A stretch of 64,000 nucleotides of DNA from contig NC_052672.1 in the NCBI RefSeq assembly GCF_016802725.1, positions 15,324,710 to 15,388,709 of the forward strand, read 5' to 3'. The translations under genes and the position numbers were made by a program. Position 1 is the first letter of the stretch; each line of letters opens with the position of its first letter. The stretch is from Solenopsis invicta. Taxonomy: Eukaryota; Arthropoda; Insecta; Hymenoptera; Formicidae. Below the pieces are notes generated by a model. The model was not told where the DNA came from and made no database searches. It worked only from the letters and a program-made list of their open reading frames with translations. Below, piece after piece: positions 12,847-25,951 of the stretch.

Positions 12847-15741
12847 ATACTCTTCTCGGCTGTGCTCTTCGTCAATATGTACGGTCGTAAGTCAGGAAAA
12901 CCGATTGCGAACGCATGTGCTCGCACTCGCATGTGATAGCTTTTAAAGTAAGAAAGGGAAGATACCGTTGCTCTTCGTGCATTCTGGCGAATGTAACAAT
13001 GTAACGTTCGATGAGCATAAATAAGATTGATGTGAATTATTTTATAGATTAATTTTAAGTACTTGGTATATTGTTTTGGAATATGATGAAGGAAAGAAGT
13101 TTAAATTGTAATGCGTAAGGTGCATCATTCTTTGTCATTTTAACATTCCTCTCAGCTATCTTCTTTTATTAAATTTAATCTCCGACCTCACATAAATCTC
13201 GTCTTGTAACTATGAGAATTACTATCTTATTATAATTCTTTTTTCTCACTGTCTTGAGGCTAAGAATTCATTCTAATATTAACGGCGGCTCATTTTACGT
13301 AAAGAAGCACATTGAACTGCTTATCCGTTTCTTACTTAAAACAAATTAGATTCATGATTCCCAAAGAGGGTGAGAGACGAGGTTTGACCGAGTTTCTCTT
13401 TAGATTCTTTTATTTCGAGGTGTACCGAGGTGTAAGGGTCAAATAAAGAGTCGTTCTCTTATTGAACCATGGCCGGTACTCGAGATGATCGGTGCTCGCT
13501 GGTGCCGCGATCGAATCGTATGGCGCGCGAGTCTTTCAAGAGCGACAAGCCGACCTGGGATTATTCCGCGTGACTTCCGATCGGTATATAGTTTAGCGGG
13601 CCATTCTTTCCTCCCAGTGACTTTCGCCACAGCGAGACGAGAGACGCGCGGCGCGGAGATCGCAGAGAGCGCCGATGTCTTCCTGACGATCGCAGCCCGA
13701 GGCGCGACGATAATAAGGTGTCAACGTTCGCGGACCCTGGCGCATATCGGGCCCCGATGTCGGACGATTTCCGGGTTATGTTCGTGCGTACCCAAAGGGC
13801 TCTCTTGCTCTCTTTGTAATTGCAGAATCATGCCGCGACAGGCGCGGACACGGGGCGAACAAATAATCGAGCGAGACTCGCTAGACTCGAAAGCTATAAT
13901 AACAACTGAGCTAGGATTTCTTGCATTGTAAAAGGACATACGTTATTACGTTATCACCTAGTTCTTTCTCCAACTAATATAGACCCATAATAAAAATTTA
14001 CTATTATACATCGAAAACTTTTTATCCTATCGCTTACACCATACTTGTAAGACGTAGGACTTGTTTTAGAAATAAATGAGCCATTCATCGTAAGATCGAA
14101 CCACGTGATTAGCGACCGGTGGGACGCGTTTACTTCTTTCCGCTTGGCGATTAGTTGCATAAGACATCCTTGCATCGTGGCAATTACGTTTTTGCGCGAT
14201 TTGCGCGGCAACGCGAAAATAACGAAAGCCGATGAACTTTCTCGAAACGGCTGCGTGCTCTCGTCATTAATATTGTCCGACTGCGGAACAGCAACATTCG
14301 ATACCTACCACTTTAAACGTATACGATTACAATCCCGGCTACGGTACCCGACTACCGTTAAATATATGTTTTACATCGTGTTTGTGCCTCGGCTCGAGTT
14401 GAATCAAGGAGGCAGCGAGTGTTACGTGTTTCACATCGTGTTCAACGTGCTGCGCCGGCTAGAACGGCTGGTTCGGGATCGACTTTCAAGGTCGCGAGCT
14501 TTTCCTGTTCGACGGCGGAGCTGGAGAGAAGGCGGGTAACTAATAACCAATTAAATTTCGTGGTTTGTCGTTTTCGTATTCATGATACGTGTTAAAGCGA
14601 ATTTGTGGCTTACCGCACGCGACTATTACAATTGATTCCGCTTGGCCGACCGCGTCTTCTTTCCGATTAACCGAGAGAGCCGCGAATGGAACCCTACTTG
14701 ATGTCTTTTATCTTGCAGCTTTATCGTAGTACTCTCGCTCATTAGTGCACCAACAACGCATTGTTCAATTTTCAGTTTATCTCTAAAGTAAATTTATATT
14801 TTATATTTTATATTTTGCTAATAGAGAGAAGAAATGAGGTTATCCAATTGGTTCCAATTTAAACAAATATTTTTGCAATGTATTCCGTGTTGTATGCTGA
14901 TCGAATTGCTCGCGGACGCGCGAACCGATTCATTCGTTATAGCCGTCGCACGACTTTAAAAGGAGGACGTGTCGCTCGCGCCAATCCGGACGTTTCTCTC
15001 AGGCCAAGCGACAGCACGATCCATCGATTTCCGGGCGTCGCGGTCTCAGGCAGGATCGAAAACTGATCGGTTCGGCCGTTAGCGCCCCTGCTCTGACAGA
15101 TGAGAATCGTTCGGGACGTGTTCAGCGAGAGAAAGTGATTTGACGGCGGACGTCTCTCGTCGTAGAGTGGATCTCTCGTGATAGTCGTGATACGACGATA
15201 TCTTTCAAGCAACATCGGATCTCGCATACGCGAACGCCGCCGCCGCGTGTCACTGCCGCGCGTCGAGTGGGTCACGTTTCCGGTAATTAATGACTCGCGT
15301 CATCGCCGAGGTCGGGGCGAACGGTTACATCTGTCGGATGGATTGTTCGTTGCATGCGGACGCGGACCTCCGATGTGAGCGAATTGTGAGGAAATGGCCC
15401 GAGTGATACAAGAGCTCCATTCGTTCTCTCGAAGATTTCCCTCGTGAGAAACTTCGAATGGAGATCGTAAAGTCGAACTCGAAGCAGATTAATATTTTAA
15501 AATGCATGGAAATAATGTGCTGTACAGGTTGCGTGCTTTCTTTCCTCGAAAATAATTCAAGTAATATATATTTTTTTTACATTATGCTCTTGAAAAATGT
15601 GAAAACAAGTAATTTTTCATCTCTCAGTTAAATTGATTATAGATACTATGTAAAAATTGATTTAAAGAGAAAGCTGTGATTATGATAAAGTTACAATGAT
15701 CAATTTTAATATTTTTTTTTATCAGCACTCAAGTAGAAATT

Positions 15742-15791
15742 AAGGCCGAATATAAGGCATGTCGGGGATGTCGGGTTTAACATTCGGCCTT
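15742..15791. repeat. 10-bp inverted repeat with 30-nt spacer
   Basis: AAGGCCGAAT (15742-15751) and ATTCGGCCTT (15782-15791) are perfect reverse complements. The spacer contains a near-repeat of ATGTCGGG. It could be a short MITE remnant or a hairpin in the intron transcript. Confidence 0.55.
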
Positions 15792-16385
15792 GATCTGGCT
15801 ACCCGCATTCGGCAAGTGTTTGTAGTGTACTAGTATGTGATACTTATAATACTTACACGTTCCGAAAGACTGTAGTGTACGATCGATTAATATCCGGTGG
15901 CAAGACATTTTCTCGAGTTCGCGCGTGTTTCACAATGAAGAATCGTTCGCTCCGAATTTAGGACAGGCCTTGCATGATTCTATTTCCAAGTTCCGCACGC
16001 GTGCAACGTGCTTGGCCTATATTCCAGCGCTACGGTGCATACATTACGAGTGATCGATCGCGAGTACCTTGCGCGCTGTTTCGCTCGTAAACTACGTCAA
16101 CTTTATAATCCTACAGCGTAATGACAATCGAGTCACTTTTGACTACGTGTCTATTTGTAATCGAGCTTTGTAATCGAGCTAGTTACTCATTTCTAACCTT
16201 CTGACATAGAAACCTGGATTGTGTCATGAAACACGTAATATATTAACTTAAGGAATTTACTTGCAATATGTGTGTATCTAAAAGAGTACTCTAAATCAGA
16301 ATCAGTGAAATCTTACTGATTTACAGTGCTGTACTTGTAACTGTAATCATTAATGATTATTTTTATTGATTTTGATTAAGAATAA

Positions 16386-16400
16386 GGGAGGGGGGAGGGG
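16386..16400 (+). other. G-rich run with quadruplex potential
   Basis: The sequence is GGGAGGGGGGAGGGG: four or more G-tracts separated by single A residues or nothing, embedded in A/T-rich DNA. On the inferred sense strand of the intron this could fold into a G-quadruplex. Tight loops make the topology uncertain. Confidence 0.4.
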
Positions 16401-17831
16401 CGATGAGGTACTTTCACTGTGATCGGAATCAGGGCACTGAAAGATAATGCATATATCTGATTGACGTTATGTAGCACTGAAATCAGACTGTCTTTCAACG
16501 GATAATATACTGACTCCCATTTAGAGAGTACAATTGAATATGTTTGTCATTTTTTATTGAAAACAATACATATTTTATTACACTTTATTCGCTATTTTCG
16601 AATCTTTTACAGAAATTTCAGATTGTTTAAGTATTAGTGATATTTATGATAATTAAAGTTTGATTTTATTTTTTAAAGAATGACAAATAGTTAATTGGCA
16701 TTAAAATTTAAAAACAGTTTTTAATGGAATATCCTACACGTACATATTATGGAAAAAAAATAGGAAAGATAATGATTAATTATATTAATTATAGGAAAAT
16801 AATTTTTTAAATCCATGCATTCTGTTGTCGCAGTTACAAATTTCTTCAAGCATCGCGCGTAGAAGTTTCTATTGACCGTCGATCGCGAGTGTCAATGTCG
16901 GTATCATATTAACAGTCGTTCGTACGGCCACGATCGAAAATCACGGGCTCGGCTCTTGCACGGGGGTATTAGGTAATAGTCGGTCATTATTGGCGTGACG
17001 TGAGTGTCCCCGGGGGTCGCGCCTGCCGACGTCGGCTGTATAGACGCCGCAACCGCGTGCGCGTGGTTTCTCTCTTCTTTTTCGTCGACGTGATCACACC
17101 CAGAGCCCGCGACCCACATCCCACGCTTGGAGCACACGTCGAGGCTCCTCTTCCGCCACGAAGATGACATTTTCCACGTCGTAGCCACGTCCTAGACCCC
17201 CTCGTTCGCGACTCCGTCGCTCGGTACGGGCACGACAGAATCGTGCGCGGTCCGCGTGCTCTCTCGCGTGTACCGTACGTACCGTAACGTACCGCACCGT
17301 GTACGGTCTCGCGCACTATCACCGTACGTTGTGACAAATTTATGGCGCTGACTCCGCCGTTATGATTGAAGTTCACGGGACGTAACCCGATCGAGAAGCG
17401 CCCGGTAACGACAACGTGGAAAGACGAGCTGCAAGGAAAGTGGAACGGCATATTTATCTCCGCGATACAAAGGGTTGTCGTCGATGTCGCTCAACGATGA
17501 TCAGCAGATAGGATTAAACTTTAATTTTTGAGAAATTTTATAGAATGATGAACGTGCAACCTCTAACTCGCTAACTTTAACACTTAATACACTTGCTTCG
17601 CAGACCGCTACGTTTTTCTTTCAGATTCTTTCATTTTGAACGAACACACGTCGAATGAGGATATTTTTATTAAGACTTGAGGTAAAGCCCTTATTCTAAA
17701 TAATTTCCAAATTTTAATTTAGAAACTCGATTTTAGATTTTTTATATTTTGAAGTAAATAGAGCTAATGAGATCGAGGATTGCTTGATTTTTTCCTGCTC
17801 TAAGATATCCTTGTAAAATATGCCTGCCTGA

Positions 17832-18122
17832 GCGGTAGAAAGTATCTGGCAGCAAGTTGATCGCACCTTAGCGGTTTCTTTGGCAAAGAAAGCCGAACGT
17901 GCGGTCGAGGCGCGAAGGGTCGCTCGTAAGTCCGCAGAGGTGGACGAAGGAGAAGATGAGCAACGGGAAGATGGGAAAGGAATAAGACGACGAGGAAGAG
18001 GGATCGTTGCCGCGTTAGCAACGCTTGTAGTCCGTCAAGCATCGCGACGCTGGATGTCTCTCTTCATTAAAGTCCGCTCTGGCGTCCTGGTGTGTCGGAA
18101 CGTTCACCTGGACGGCTCAATC
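17832..18122 (+). other. coding-like open frame, possible alternative exon
   Basis: An open frame of 96 codons runs from just after an in-frame TGA (17829-17831) to a TAG (18120-18122). By hand count about 48% of codons begin with G, a bias typical of real coding frames. The predicted peptide is helix-prone and charged at the N-terminal side (LAKKAERAVEARRVARKSAE), then Arg-rich and more hydrophobic. There is no in-frame ATG near the front, so it would have to be spliced in. AG at 17851-17852 would give a phase 0 entry matching the exon ending at 9269, but its pyrimidine tract is poor. It would then be an alternative terminal exon. Purine-rich composition alone could mimic the codon bias. Confidence 0.2.
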
Positions 18123-18137
18123 TAGTCCTGGAACGAC

Positions 18138-18160
18138 GGGAGGATATCACACATCCTCCC
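18138..18160. repeat. 8-bp perfect hairpin
   Basis: GGGAGGAT and ATCCTCCC flank a 7-nt loop. A longer-range 14-bp perfect inverted repeat, GAAGGAGAAGATGA (17946-17959) with its complement at 18168-18181, encloses it. The transcript could therefore fold locally here. Confidence 0.6.
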
Positions 18161-19145
18161 TCTTGTATCATCTTCTCCTTCTTCATCTAGCTACTAGCGG
18201 GTCTTCTCGTCTAGGCGCAAAAGCTCCCGATAGTTGGCGTTCTTCGAGGTCATGTCGGTATCTGGCACCGCAATTAAAGGTCATCTCTTGCGGAGAAACG
18301 GTATGCTAGCAACAAGGCTCAAGCTTGTTTCTTAAAATTCTCGAGTATCGCGTCAAATTTTCCTCTGCGATTTGACCTTTATCTCGTCTACAGTTTATCG
18401 ATCAAGTTAGAATATTAAGAAAAGTATCGATGACACGTTTAAATTAATAATTTTGATAATTAGCATTTTATTAAATTATTAAAAATTTTTTTTGCCTATT
18501 GTTCAATTGTTGTTCAAATTTCGAGAGTCTTTAATTAATCAATTGAAAATTTTTGAATTAAGGAAGATATTTAAAAACATTTTAAGATCTTCAGCTTTAA
18601 AAAAAAAAACATATGAAGAAGAAATAAAAAATTGATTGGTAAATGAAAGGAATGGTTCTTTATTTAAAAAGATATTTACAATACATTACATTTTTTAATT
18701 GTTAAAATAGTATATCATATGGGTGCGTGACGAACTCTTAAATACTTGTCTTTTTTTATTCCTCCTATTTACTTTCAAATTTCTCAGTTAACGTTCTCGC
18801 ATTGTTGAGCTCATTGAACAGATTTCCGCATTGATATACGGTATGTGGCAGTTTGATGAGTCAGAACTGATGATGAAATGAGAATTAAGTCGCGATGCGA
18901 CATGTAAGTAGGTATACGATACTATTTGGATCGTTAGATGAATAGCAAGAGAAGGTAATTGTTAGCGGAAAACCCACGCACTTCTATCTGTTTTTGATTC
19001 CACGCATACCACGTTGCTCAATATTTATACTTGTAATAATTGCTTAGAATAATTGGCGAAATGTACAATTTTTATATTGATTAATAATTTACTATCAAAA
19101 ATTTTAAATATCATGTAAAAATATATAGTGTAAAACGCAATATCT

Positions 19146-19335
19146 TATACTGAGAGAAAATGTTAACTAACATTTCCAACTTGATTAAATTTTTTCAATT
19201 CAAGTATTTATGTAATTAAGTTAAATGCATAAATGCTTAAAGTATTTTATGTATATGAATTAAATACTTGAAACTGAAAAAAATTTTATCAAGTTGAAAA
19301 ATTTAGTTAATTTAGCAACTTTTTTTCGGTGTATA
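19146..19335. mobile_element. palindromic MITE-like element
   Basis: The two halves are imperfect inverted repeats. The left arm begins TATACTGAGAGAAAA and runs through CAACTTGAT to TTCAAGTATTT. The right arm, read in reverse, begins TATACACCGAAAAAAAG and runs through CAACTTGATA to TTTCAAGTATTT. Total length is about 190 bp with no coding capacity. Ends are bounded by TA, compatible with a TA target duplication. The TGAGAGAAAA end resembles that of the element at 33254, so the two may share a mobilising transposase. Confidence 0.65.
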
Positions 19336-21779
19336 TTCTAAAAATAGAAGTAAAATTTAATTCGTTATTATGAATTTTGTACGAGGTTGATGCGAGGTTG
19401 ATGTGTCCCGTGATATTAGTTCCAGGCGGACTGTGGTCGTTCGTAGCACGCGTAATAATATGTCAGTCGGCCATGATTGTTTTTTTAGAATGAAAGGGTT
19501 AAACGAGATACGACAGGAGCGCGACCGTTGCAATTTCATGATTCATCGGCAGTAGTCGGCCGGTAGATGCGCGGTTGGATTCCGTATAGATGATTACTTT
19601 GCGAGGTATGATATCGCTTCGACTGCAAATGTCTTCGAGGAGCTATACTTTATCGTAGAGGCACGTGGGCGCTAATATGCCGAGAAATGCATCGAATATA
19701 TTTCACATGTGAAAGGCGAACGTAATTATGCTTGACGTTCTTAGTTCCACATTCCGCAATTAGTTCTCTTTTATATATAGATAAAAATATGTCGTGCATT
19801 TACAGGGGATTGTATAATAATATTATGTATTAATTTCACAGTATTTGCATTGCAAGGTATCATTTTAAATCAGATGCAAATATATACAGTCCCAGGGTTT
19901 TCGAGATCAGTTTTAATGACAGTTTTTATAGTCAATGTAGAATCGACCTTCTTTTGATTTAAGTAGAATATTTGTAACACAAAAAAATTTTATCATTGTC
20001 TATTCTCTTTCCAAGTCCATTCCTGATTCATTTCACAATGGCAATGAAAATGCAACTGTTCACGTCGACCTATTTGAATTCGCAAACTAATACGTGTTAA
20101 AGGCCGTTCTCGCCTTTCCTTTCCGCTGTGTTCGTTCGCATTTGCATGATATTAGCCCCTTAAGGGGGTATATCAAGAAGACGAGGAGAAAAACGAGTAT
20201 GCGCACCCACCCACGCCGCTGGCTATATCGACCACTCGGTCGTCGGGTTTTGGTCGTTGCAAAAGGCACCGCGTCGGCGCTATCCTTCGAAAAAACATAT
20301 GACAGAACACGCTCACTGTGCTGTCCGATGGAGCAACACGCGCGACAGTTCGCGTACGTTTAACGCTAAATGCGGCTGTCTGATTCTTGTTGCCCTGAGC
20401 AATCCCCGTATTAGTCAAGCAAATGTCAGACTCGGACAGCAACGTTTAACGCGGTGAAAACACGAATCTTTATGCGTTCGGCGCGCTTTTATAGCATCTT
20501 ATCAGGTATTATATTAATCTATATTTAAAATGCATTCTCAGTGATGCAACGAATTTCTATAACAACGTGCTCGTATTTGCGTTTTTTTCTTCCTTTTCGA
20601 TAATCTCAGGATTGGTTTCACTGATCTCGATTAACGATGTATAGCCCAACGTGATGCCGACCGCCGCCGACGCGCCGCGAGCGAAAAGCTCTCCGGAGCG
20701 ATCGCCGACATTGACGAAATCAATCGCATCTAGGCGTTTAACGGCCGCTATAAATCAGGACTTAATCGCATACTAATCGCAGCGTCCGCAGGGGCGAGAG
20801 TAGATTCTCGCTTTCATGCGAGGCGAGATCGCGCGTTTTTTTTTTTCCCCCTCAAAGTCGATTGGCCGTTTGCACAGCCGAAGTCATTAGCGACGACAGG
20901 TTCATATAGCGCTGTCGTGTTGGGGATTATAAATTCCAGAGTGAAACTACAGTTGGCACCGATCGGAGAGACGAGAGGGAGGCGCATTCCTCTTCGCGAG
21001 AAGATGTTTCTATTCTCACGCGTCTCCGTTCGTTTATTTCGCTCTTCAACGTGCCATATAACTCCACTCCGGAGTCACTCGCTAACGTAATGTGTTCCAT
21101 TACTCAGTTTTACAGAGATCGACGCGCGATTATCGTGCCGATCCTTAACGCGTACTTACGCGTTGCTACCGGTTATCGCGATACGAAATATTGCCGTCAC
21201 GGGAAGGTCAGCTCCGTAGCCTTAAAACACGACGCGCGAGAATGATTGCTTCGCTTTATTATTCGATTGTAGTATAGTAGCAAGAAATCGCGTTGTTGCG
21301 CATCAATTTACAAAGAAATGTCAATCGTTGCATGTTTATTTTTAATAGATATGATATCGAATTATATTAATAATTTCCTTAAATTTTTATCTTTTAGTAT
21401 ATAGAATCGTTTATTTTAAAGCATTCTTTTGCCGAAACAGTGACCCTCTTTCTCCGATTTTAAAGGTGTTGATTAATTACCTTTTACAATTACATACACG
21501 CTGATAGGCGCGCTCAGACTTCGAAACATGCCGCATGGGTGGTGGTCTCGCTTAATTATTCGCGCGAATGAGCTCTCTTAAGCTACCCATTCCTCTTTCA
21601 CGGTATGCTCGCGGTATGTCCGCGTTACCAGGTGTAATATGTCGTAAATGGGCGCGCCGACAGGGAAAGAGAGAAGAGAAAAAAAAAGAGTGAAAGGGCG
21701 AGCTCGGCAAATGAATTGAAATTCCGATTGAGCGATTGTCATCCTCTTGTTTCTGTCGCGAGGCGTAACGAACGCAGAG

Positions 21780-21787
21780 TGACGTCA
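21780..21787. promoter_or_regulatory. CRE palindrome (TGACGTCA)
   Basis: A perfect 8-bp cAMP-response-element consensus lies inside the inferred long intron. A second copy is at 25944-25951. Perfect octamers occur by chance at about this rate in CpG-rich DNA, so function is unproven. Confidence 0.25.
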
Positions 21788-23326
21788 TTTTTTCTTCGTA
21801 CGACACTTTTCTATGCCTTCGTAGAGAGGCCCGCTTTGCTTAGAGATGACTGATGTCATCAATTGTAAATGCACGCGTCAAAGAAAAAAAAAGAAGTAGT
21901 GGAGTCTCTCTAACTTTCTATCGCATGCATAATTGCTTATTCAGAAAAAAGAGGGACAAGGCAATACGAATATTTTACAGAGCAACAATCCAAATATAAA
22001 TTCATAACAATGTTATCTATCAGGGAAGCTAATAACGTCTCAATCCTAGTACAAAGATGTGAGATAAGTGCAATGGTACAAAATATTTTTAACATGTTTT
22101 CGCTTAGTAAAAATAATATTGAAAAGATATCGCGATTAGAATCATCGATGGTGTTAACTTTCTCGTCGATGCGGAAGCGTTTGGACAGGGAAAGTTGTAA
22201 TGTGCATTTGATGAATTTCTTATGTTGAATTTTGATCGAGAGACGATCGAGATTGTTGGGGAAGAGTAATTTGACTTCATCAAAGGTATCTTGCCACACA
22301 CAATAATGATTGTTGCTCTTATGACAAAACAATTCTAACGAAAGATGATCTTTCTGTCGCAATTGAGTGTCGTGATTCACTCATAAGCATAAATTTCGTA
22401 AGATGAAACTAGAGGTGCATTACTATGATTATCGGGAAATTATTGCTAATCATTGTTGCCATTTTTTTGTCTTTCTCTAGAAGTTAGCCTAATATTCCAG
22501 CGATTGGCAGTCACGTTTTGGGCCTAATCGCACCTTAAATCTGAATCACGATTATTGTCGCAACTGTCCACGGATATTATACCGGTAATTTAAGTTAACG
22601 TTGCACTCTGCAGCCTGATGAGGTTTTGCGGTGAAATCTGATTAATCCACTTGAGAAACGAAAGGGTTTTGCTACAAACCGTCCCGTTCTGACTTTCAGC
22701 TGAGCTCATGTTCTTCATTTAGTTTAATATACGATAAATTATTATATAATAAATATCTGTTGGTTGCTATTACTCAAGAAAAGGCTCAAACTAAATTTTG
22801 TCTATATTAAATGATTTGCGGTTAATATAATTAATGTGATATGTCATTAGATTTTTTACAAAAAGATTTAGCTATATTACGTGTAAAGGGGATAATTTGC
22901 ATTTAATATATGTAAATTATATTTATAATTCTTTGTAGAGTCACAATGACTTTTCAAATTCACGAATACTTTTTTTTCGTTTCCAATTTATATCTTACAA
23001 CTATTTGACGCTAATTTTGCTTTGTACACTTGCGCTCTGTATATATTTTTGGTACAATGAGTTTTGACAAATTAGCAGTTTTCTGTTTCTGTGGTGGATC
23101 AGAGAGTACAGATTTAATAATTCCCATCACGACTGTCGACGTTTACGAAGGGCAGCGACCTTTCCGCTTCCACTCCGCCCGTGAACGGCGTAGAATCGGT
23201 GGACAAATATTTGCAGTATCGTCGCTGCCAGAAGCGTGTACGGTTGGTTCAGGGTTAATAAAAGCAGCCGGAGTAAGCGGAAAAAGCCGAGAAGATAGAA
23301 AGAAGCGAGGAGATAGAGCGAGAAAC

Positions 23327-23415
23327 AGAGAGAGAGAGAGAGAGACCGAGAGAGAGAGAGAGGGAGGGAGGGAGAGAGAGAGAGAGGGAGAGAGAGACGT
23401 AGAAAGAGAGCGAGA
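23327..23415. repeat. (GA)n microsatellite, interrupted
   Basis: GA dinucleotides with GGGAGG and CCGAG interruptions. The absence of stops in GAGAGA produces an overlong chance frame at 23030-23689. The tract sits at the start of a CpG-rich block (23390-23780), so a GAGA-type promoter context is conceivable but not shown. Confidence 0.9.
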
Positions 23416-23823
23416 GCGGCGGACGGACGAACACGGTGCACTCGCCTCTCATGCCACTCAAGAGGTGGTTGCTCCTGTGGTCGATCGGTACGAGCACGAG
23501 ACTCGAGTTTCCACCTACGAGTCGCCAGGAGGGACGTTTCCGTGCGCCGCGCCGAGCAGAGCCGAGCCGGTCCGCACCGGTAGAAGAGGGATTTCATTCC
23601 GCGTGCTGTTCCGTTTGAAGAGCTGCCCGCCGCTCGCGCGCCGAGGGATTCATCCTCTCTTTCATGTACTGAGAGTAGATCCTTCGTGATCGTCGTGCCA
23701 AGCGCGCGCGAGGCCGTGGTCGAGGTGAAAGTCTCTCCCTTTTCTCTTCTTTTAACCGGAGAAGTTTACTTTGCCTTCGTACGGGTGAAGTAGCTGGAGT
23801 AATCTGCTCGCGGAAAATGGCCA

Positions 23824-23851
23824 CGGAATTTAACGGAATTTAACGGAATTC
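23824..23851. repeat. short tandem GGAATTTAAC repeat
   Basis: Just under three copies of a 10-bp unit (GGAATTTAAC, GGAATTTAAC, GGAATT). Confidence 0.7.
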
Positions 23852-25943
23852 CCGTCTCTTTCCATCCTTATCTTTTTCTCTATATGAACGTTTCGTATGC
23901 TTTATACCCGTATACGTGTACTCTAGTTTTTACCCGCCGTTCTTATCTGCTTTATCGTTAGGGTACAAGAATACGAGGCGATAATCTGCTATATTTGTCT
24001 GCATCGCAGACTCGTCGTTAGATGAAATGCATATTCCACGAGATAAAAGAGCACCGCGATAAGAGCAAACATAGTGTTTGATGTTGACGATTCGTTATAT
24101 ACGTGTTTTAATAAACTTGGTCGCGCAATTTCGTCGGGTCGTTTCCCTCATTGTCAGTTGAATTCGTTTTGCGACATGGCCCGTCGCGGTGGAATTTTCT
24201 ATTATGTAACTATTGGCGGTGCGCTTGATTCCCGGTTAATCGACGCGGTTTCGAAAACGGCGCGATTTAAAGGAATTGGGAGATTATCTTTGGCGTTGGA
24301 GTAACGAAATCGACTTTCCGCGCGAGGCGTGGACGAGGGCGAGCTCGTTCGCATGCAAAGTGCCGTTCGCCTTACAGCTGAGTAACACGAACGGCAATTA
24401 TTCGTGACTCACTCGATTAGTATTTATTAGTATTAATTAGTGCATACTACGAACACACTCTCCTCGTCGCGTCGTCGACGAGCTTTCCTTTTAACGTACC
24501 TCGCGTCTCAAACCGTATATTCTTTGTCGCCGATTTTCACATGAATCATACGAGAAACAAATGAACGGAGCACACACTCGTCAGCATCATGAAACGCGCG
24601 GCGTGGTCAAATCACTGTTATTAAGTCTTGCAAGAGACGTACTTCTTTCCGCAAAGAACGGGTTTCCACGTTCAGAATGTCAATCCAATTCGCGCGAATA
24701 ACTTCCTGAATTTTTCGAACAGTCGGAGAGAGTTGAATGACAGAGATTTATAAATGAGCGTCTCGTGCGATCAGTTACATCTCCATTATTATCATTCGTT
24801 ATTCGACATTATTTGACTTTCCCCTATTTATTTCGAAATACGTACGCAGGTGATACGTGAGTGTACGTGAGTATTATTCGCTGCTACCGTGGAATTACTT
24901 TCGTGTTAATAAAGGTGAAAAAAAGAAACGCAATCGTGAATTCAGATTCTCGATATTTTTTAAGTCTGAGCCAAGTGGAGATTCGTCATTTTTTTTACCT
25001 TTTTGCTTACGTCTTTCGGACTTTGATTTTCGGCTTTGCTAATGAGAATAAAATATCTATTATTATTGTCAACTTATAACAGATTGCATTGCCGACCATT
25101 ATTATCAAGTGGTAATTAACAAAACATCCGGGGAGAGAAACAGAAAGAAAGGAAGATTCTCCGGTAGTCACTTGAATTACTTACTTCTACTGCATCTGCA
25201 GGCAAAAACTTTCCCAAAGTAATTTTAATTTCAGAGCAATTTCTCTCTCGCTTGCACACACATACGGTAGTGGACGCGAGTCCCGAACCAATCTTCAGGA
25301 AGTTGCTGCACGCTGCCGACGCGCGAACCGAGATCGTTTCTTTTATCCTTTAGCGTCACGCGATTTAGCGTGTAACGCAAATTAAGCGTGCAATTATGGG
25401 GATTGAAGCGCCTACTCGCGATTAGTTCTCTCGATCTCATTCCTTTCTTCCTACGAATATATCGTGTGTGCATGCGTGGTATATCATTTTATGGAAATTG
25501 GCAAATTATTTAAAGCTCAAATTTTTTTATAGCTTTGTAGTTGATGATGAGTCAAAGAAATAGTTCCGATCATATTAAATTGCGCCACTGGTAAACTGAT
25601 AGACACGTGAACTTGACATTGCAGTTTGTTTTGCGAGAATCTTTTTTTTTATTTTTTTTTTAAATAGAGAAGCACAGAATCTGTCTCGGAGGATAGAATT
25701 GCGGCAGTGATCCCAGACAGGCTCAGAATTTAAAGCTGACAAAATGAGATCCGGTCGCGCGCGGTGCGGCGCGGCGCAGCGGTGCGCGCACGATTACCTT
25801 CCCTTTCGTGCCGCGGTTAAACGGCGGCGTTTGTAATAGCGGCCTCGTCGCTCCTAGCGCCAGCCGGAGTCACAAAGGGTATGGGAGCGACACACCCACC
25901 GGATGCATTTTATACACACTTCGCTCTCGTAGGTAACCCATGG

Positions 25944-25951
25944 TGACGTCA
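25944..25951. promoter_or_regulatory. CRE palindrome (TGACGTCA)
   Basis: Second perfect TGACGTCA octamer in the inferred intron. A partly repeated GC-rich stretch follows at about 25974-26010 (CGTGGCAGC occurs twice). Regulatory function is only inferred from the motif. Confidence 0.25.

Noticed and set aside
13485..13931. 148-codon plus-strand frame inside the long intron
   Set aside because: CpG-rich, opposed by minus-strand frames, with Arg-rich composition typical of translated CpG-rich non-coding DNA.
21937..22380. 147-codon minus-strand frame with a fairly protein-like composition
   Set aside because: It begins at GTG directly after an in-frame TGA, with no ATG until far inside. No splice acceptor of quality precedes it and no family is recognised.
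23030..23689. 219-codon plus-strand open frame
   Set aside because: Its length is due to the (GA)n tract, which has no stops. The flanking peptide is not protein-like in an identifiable way, and opposing frames are equally open.
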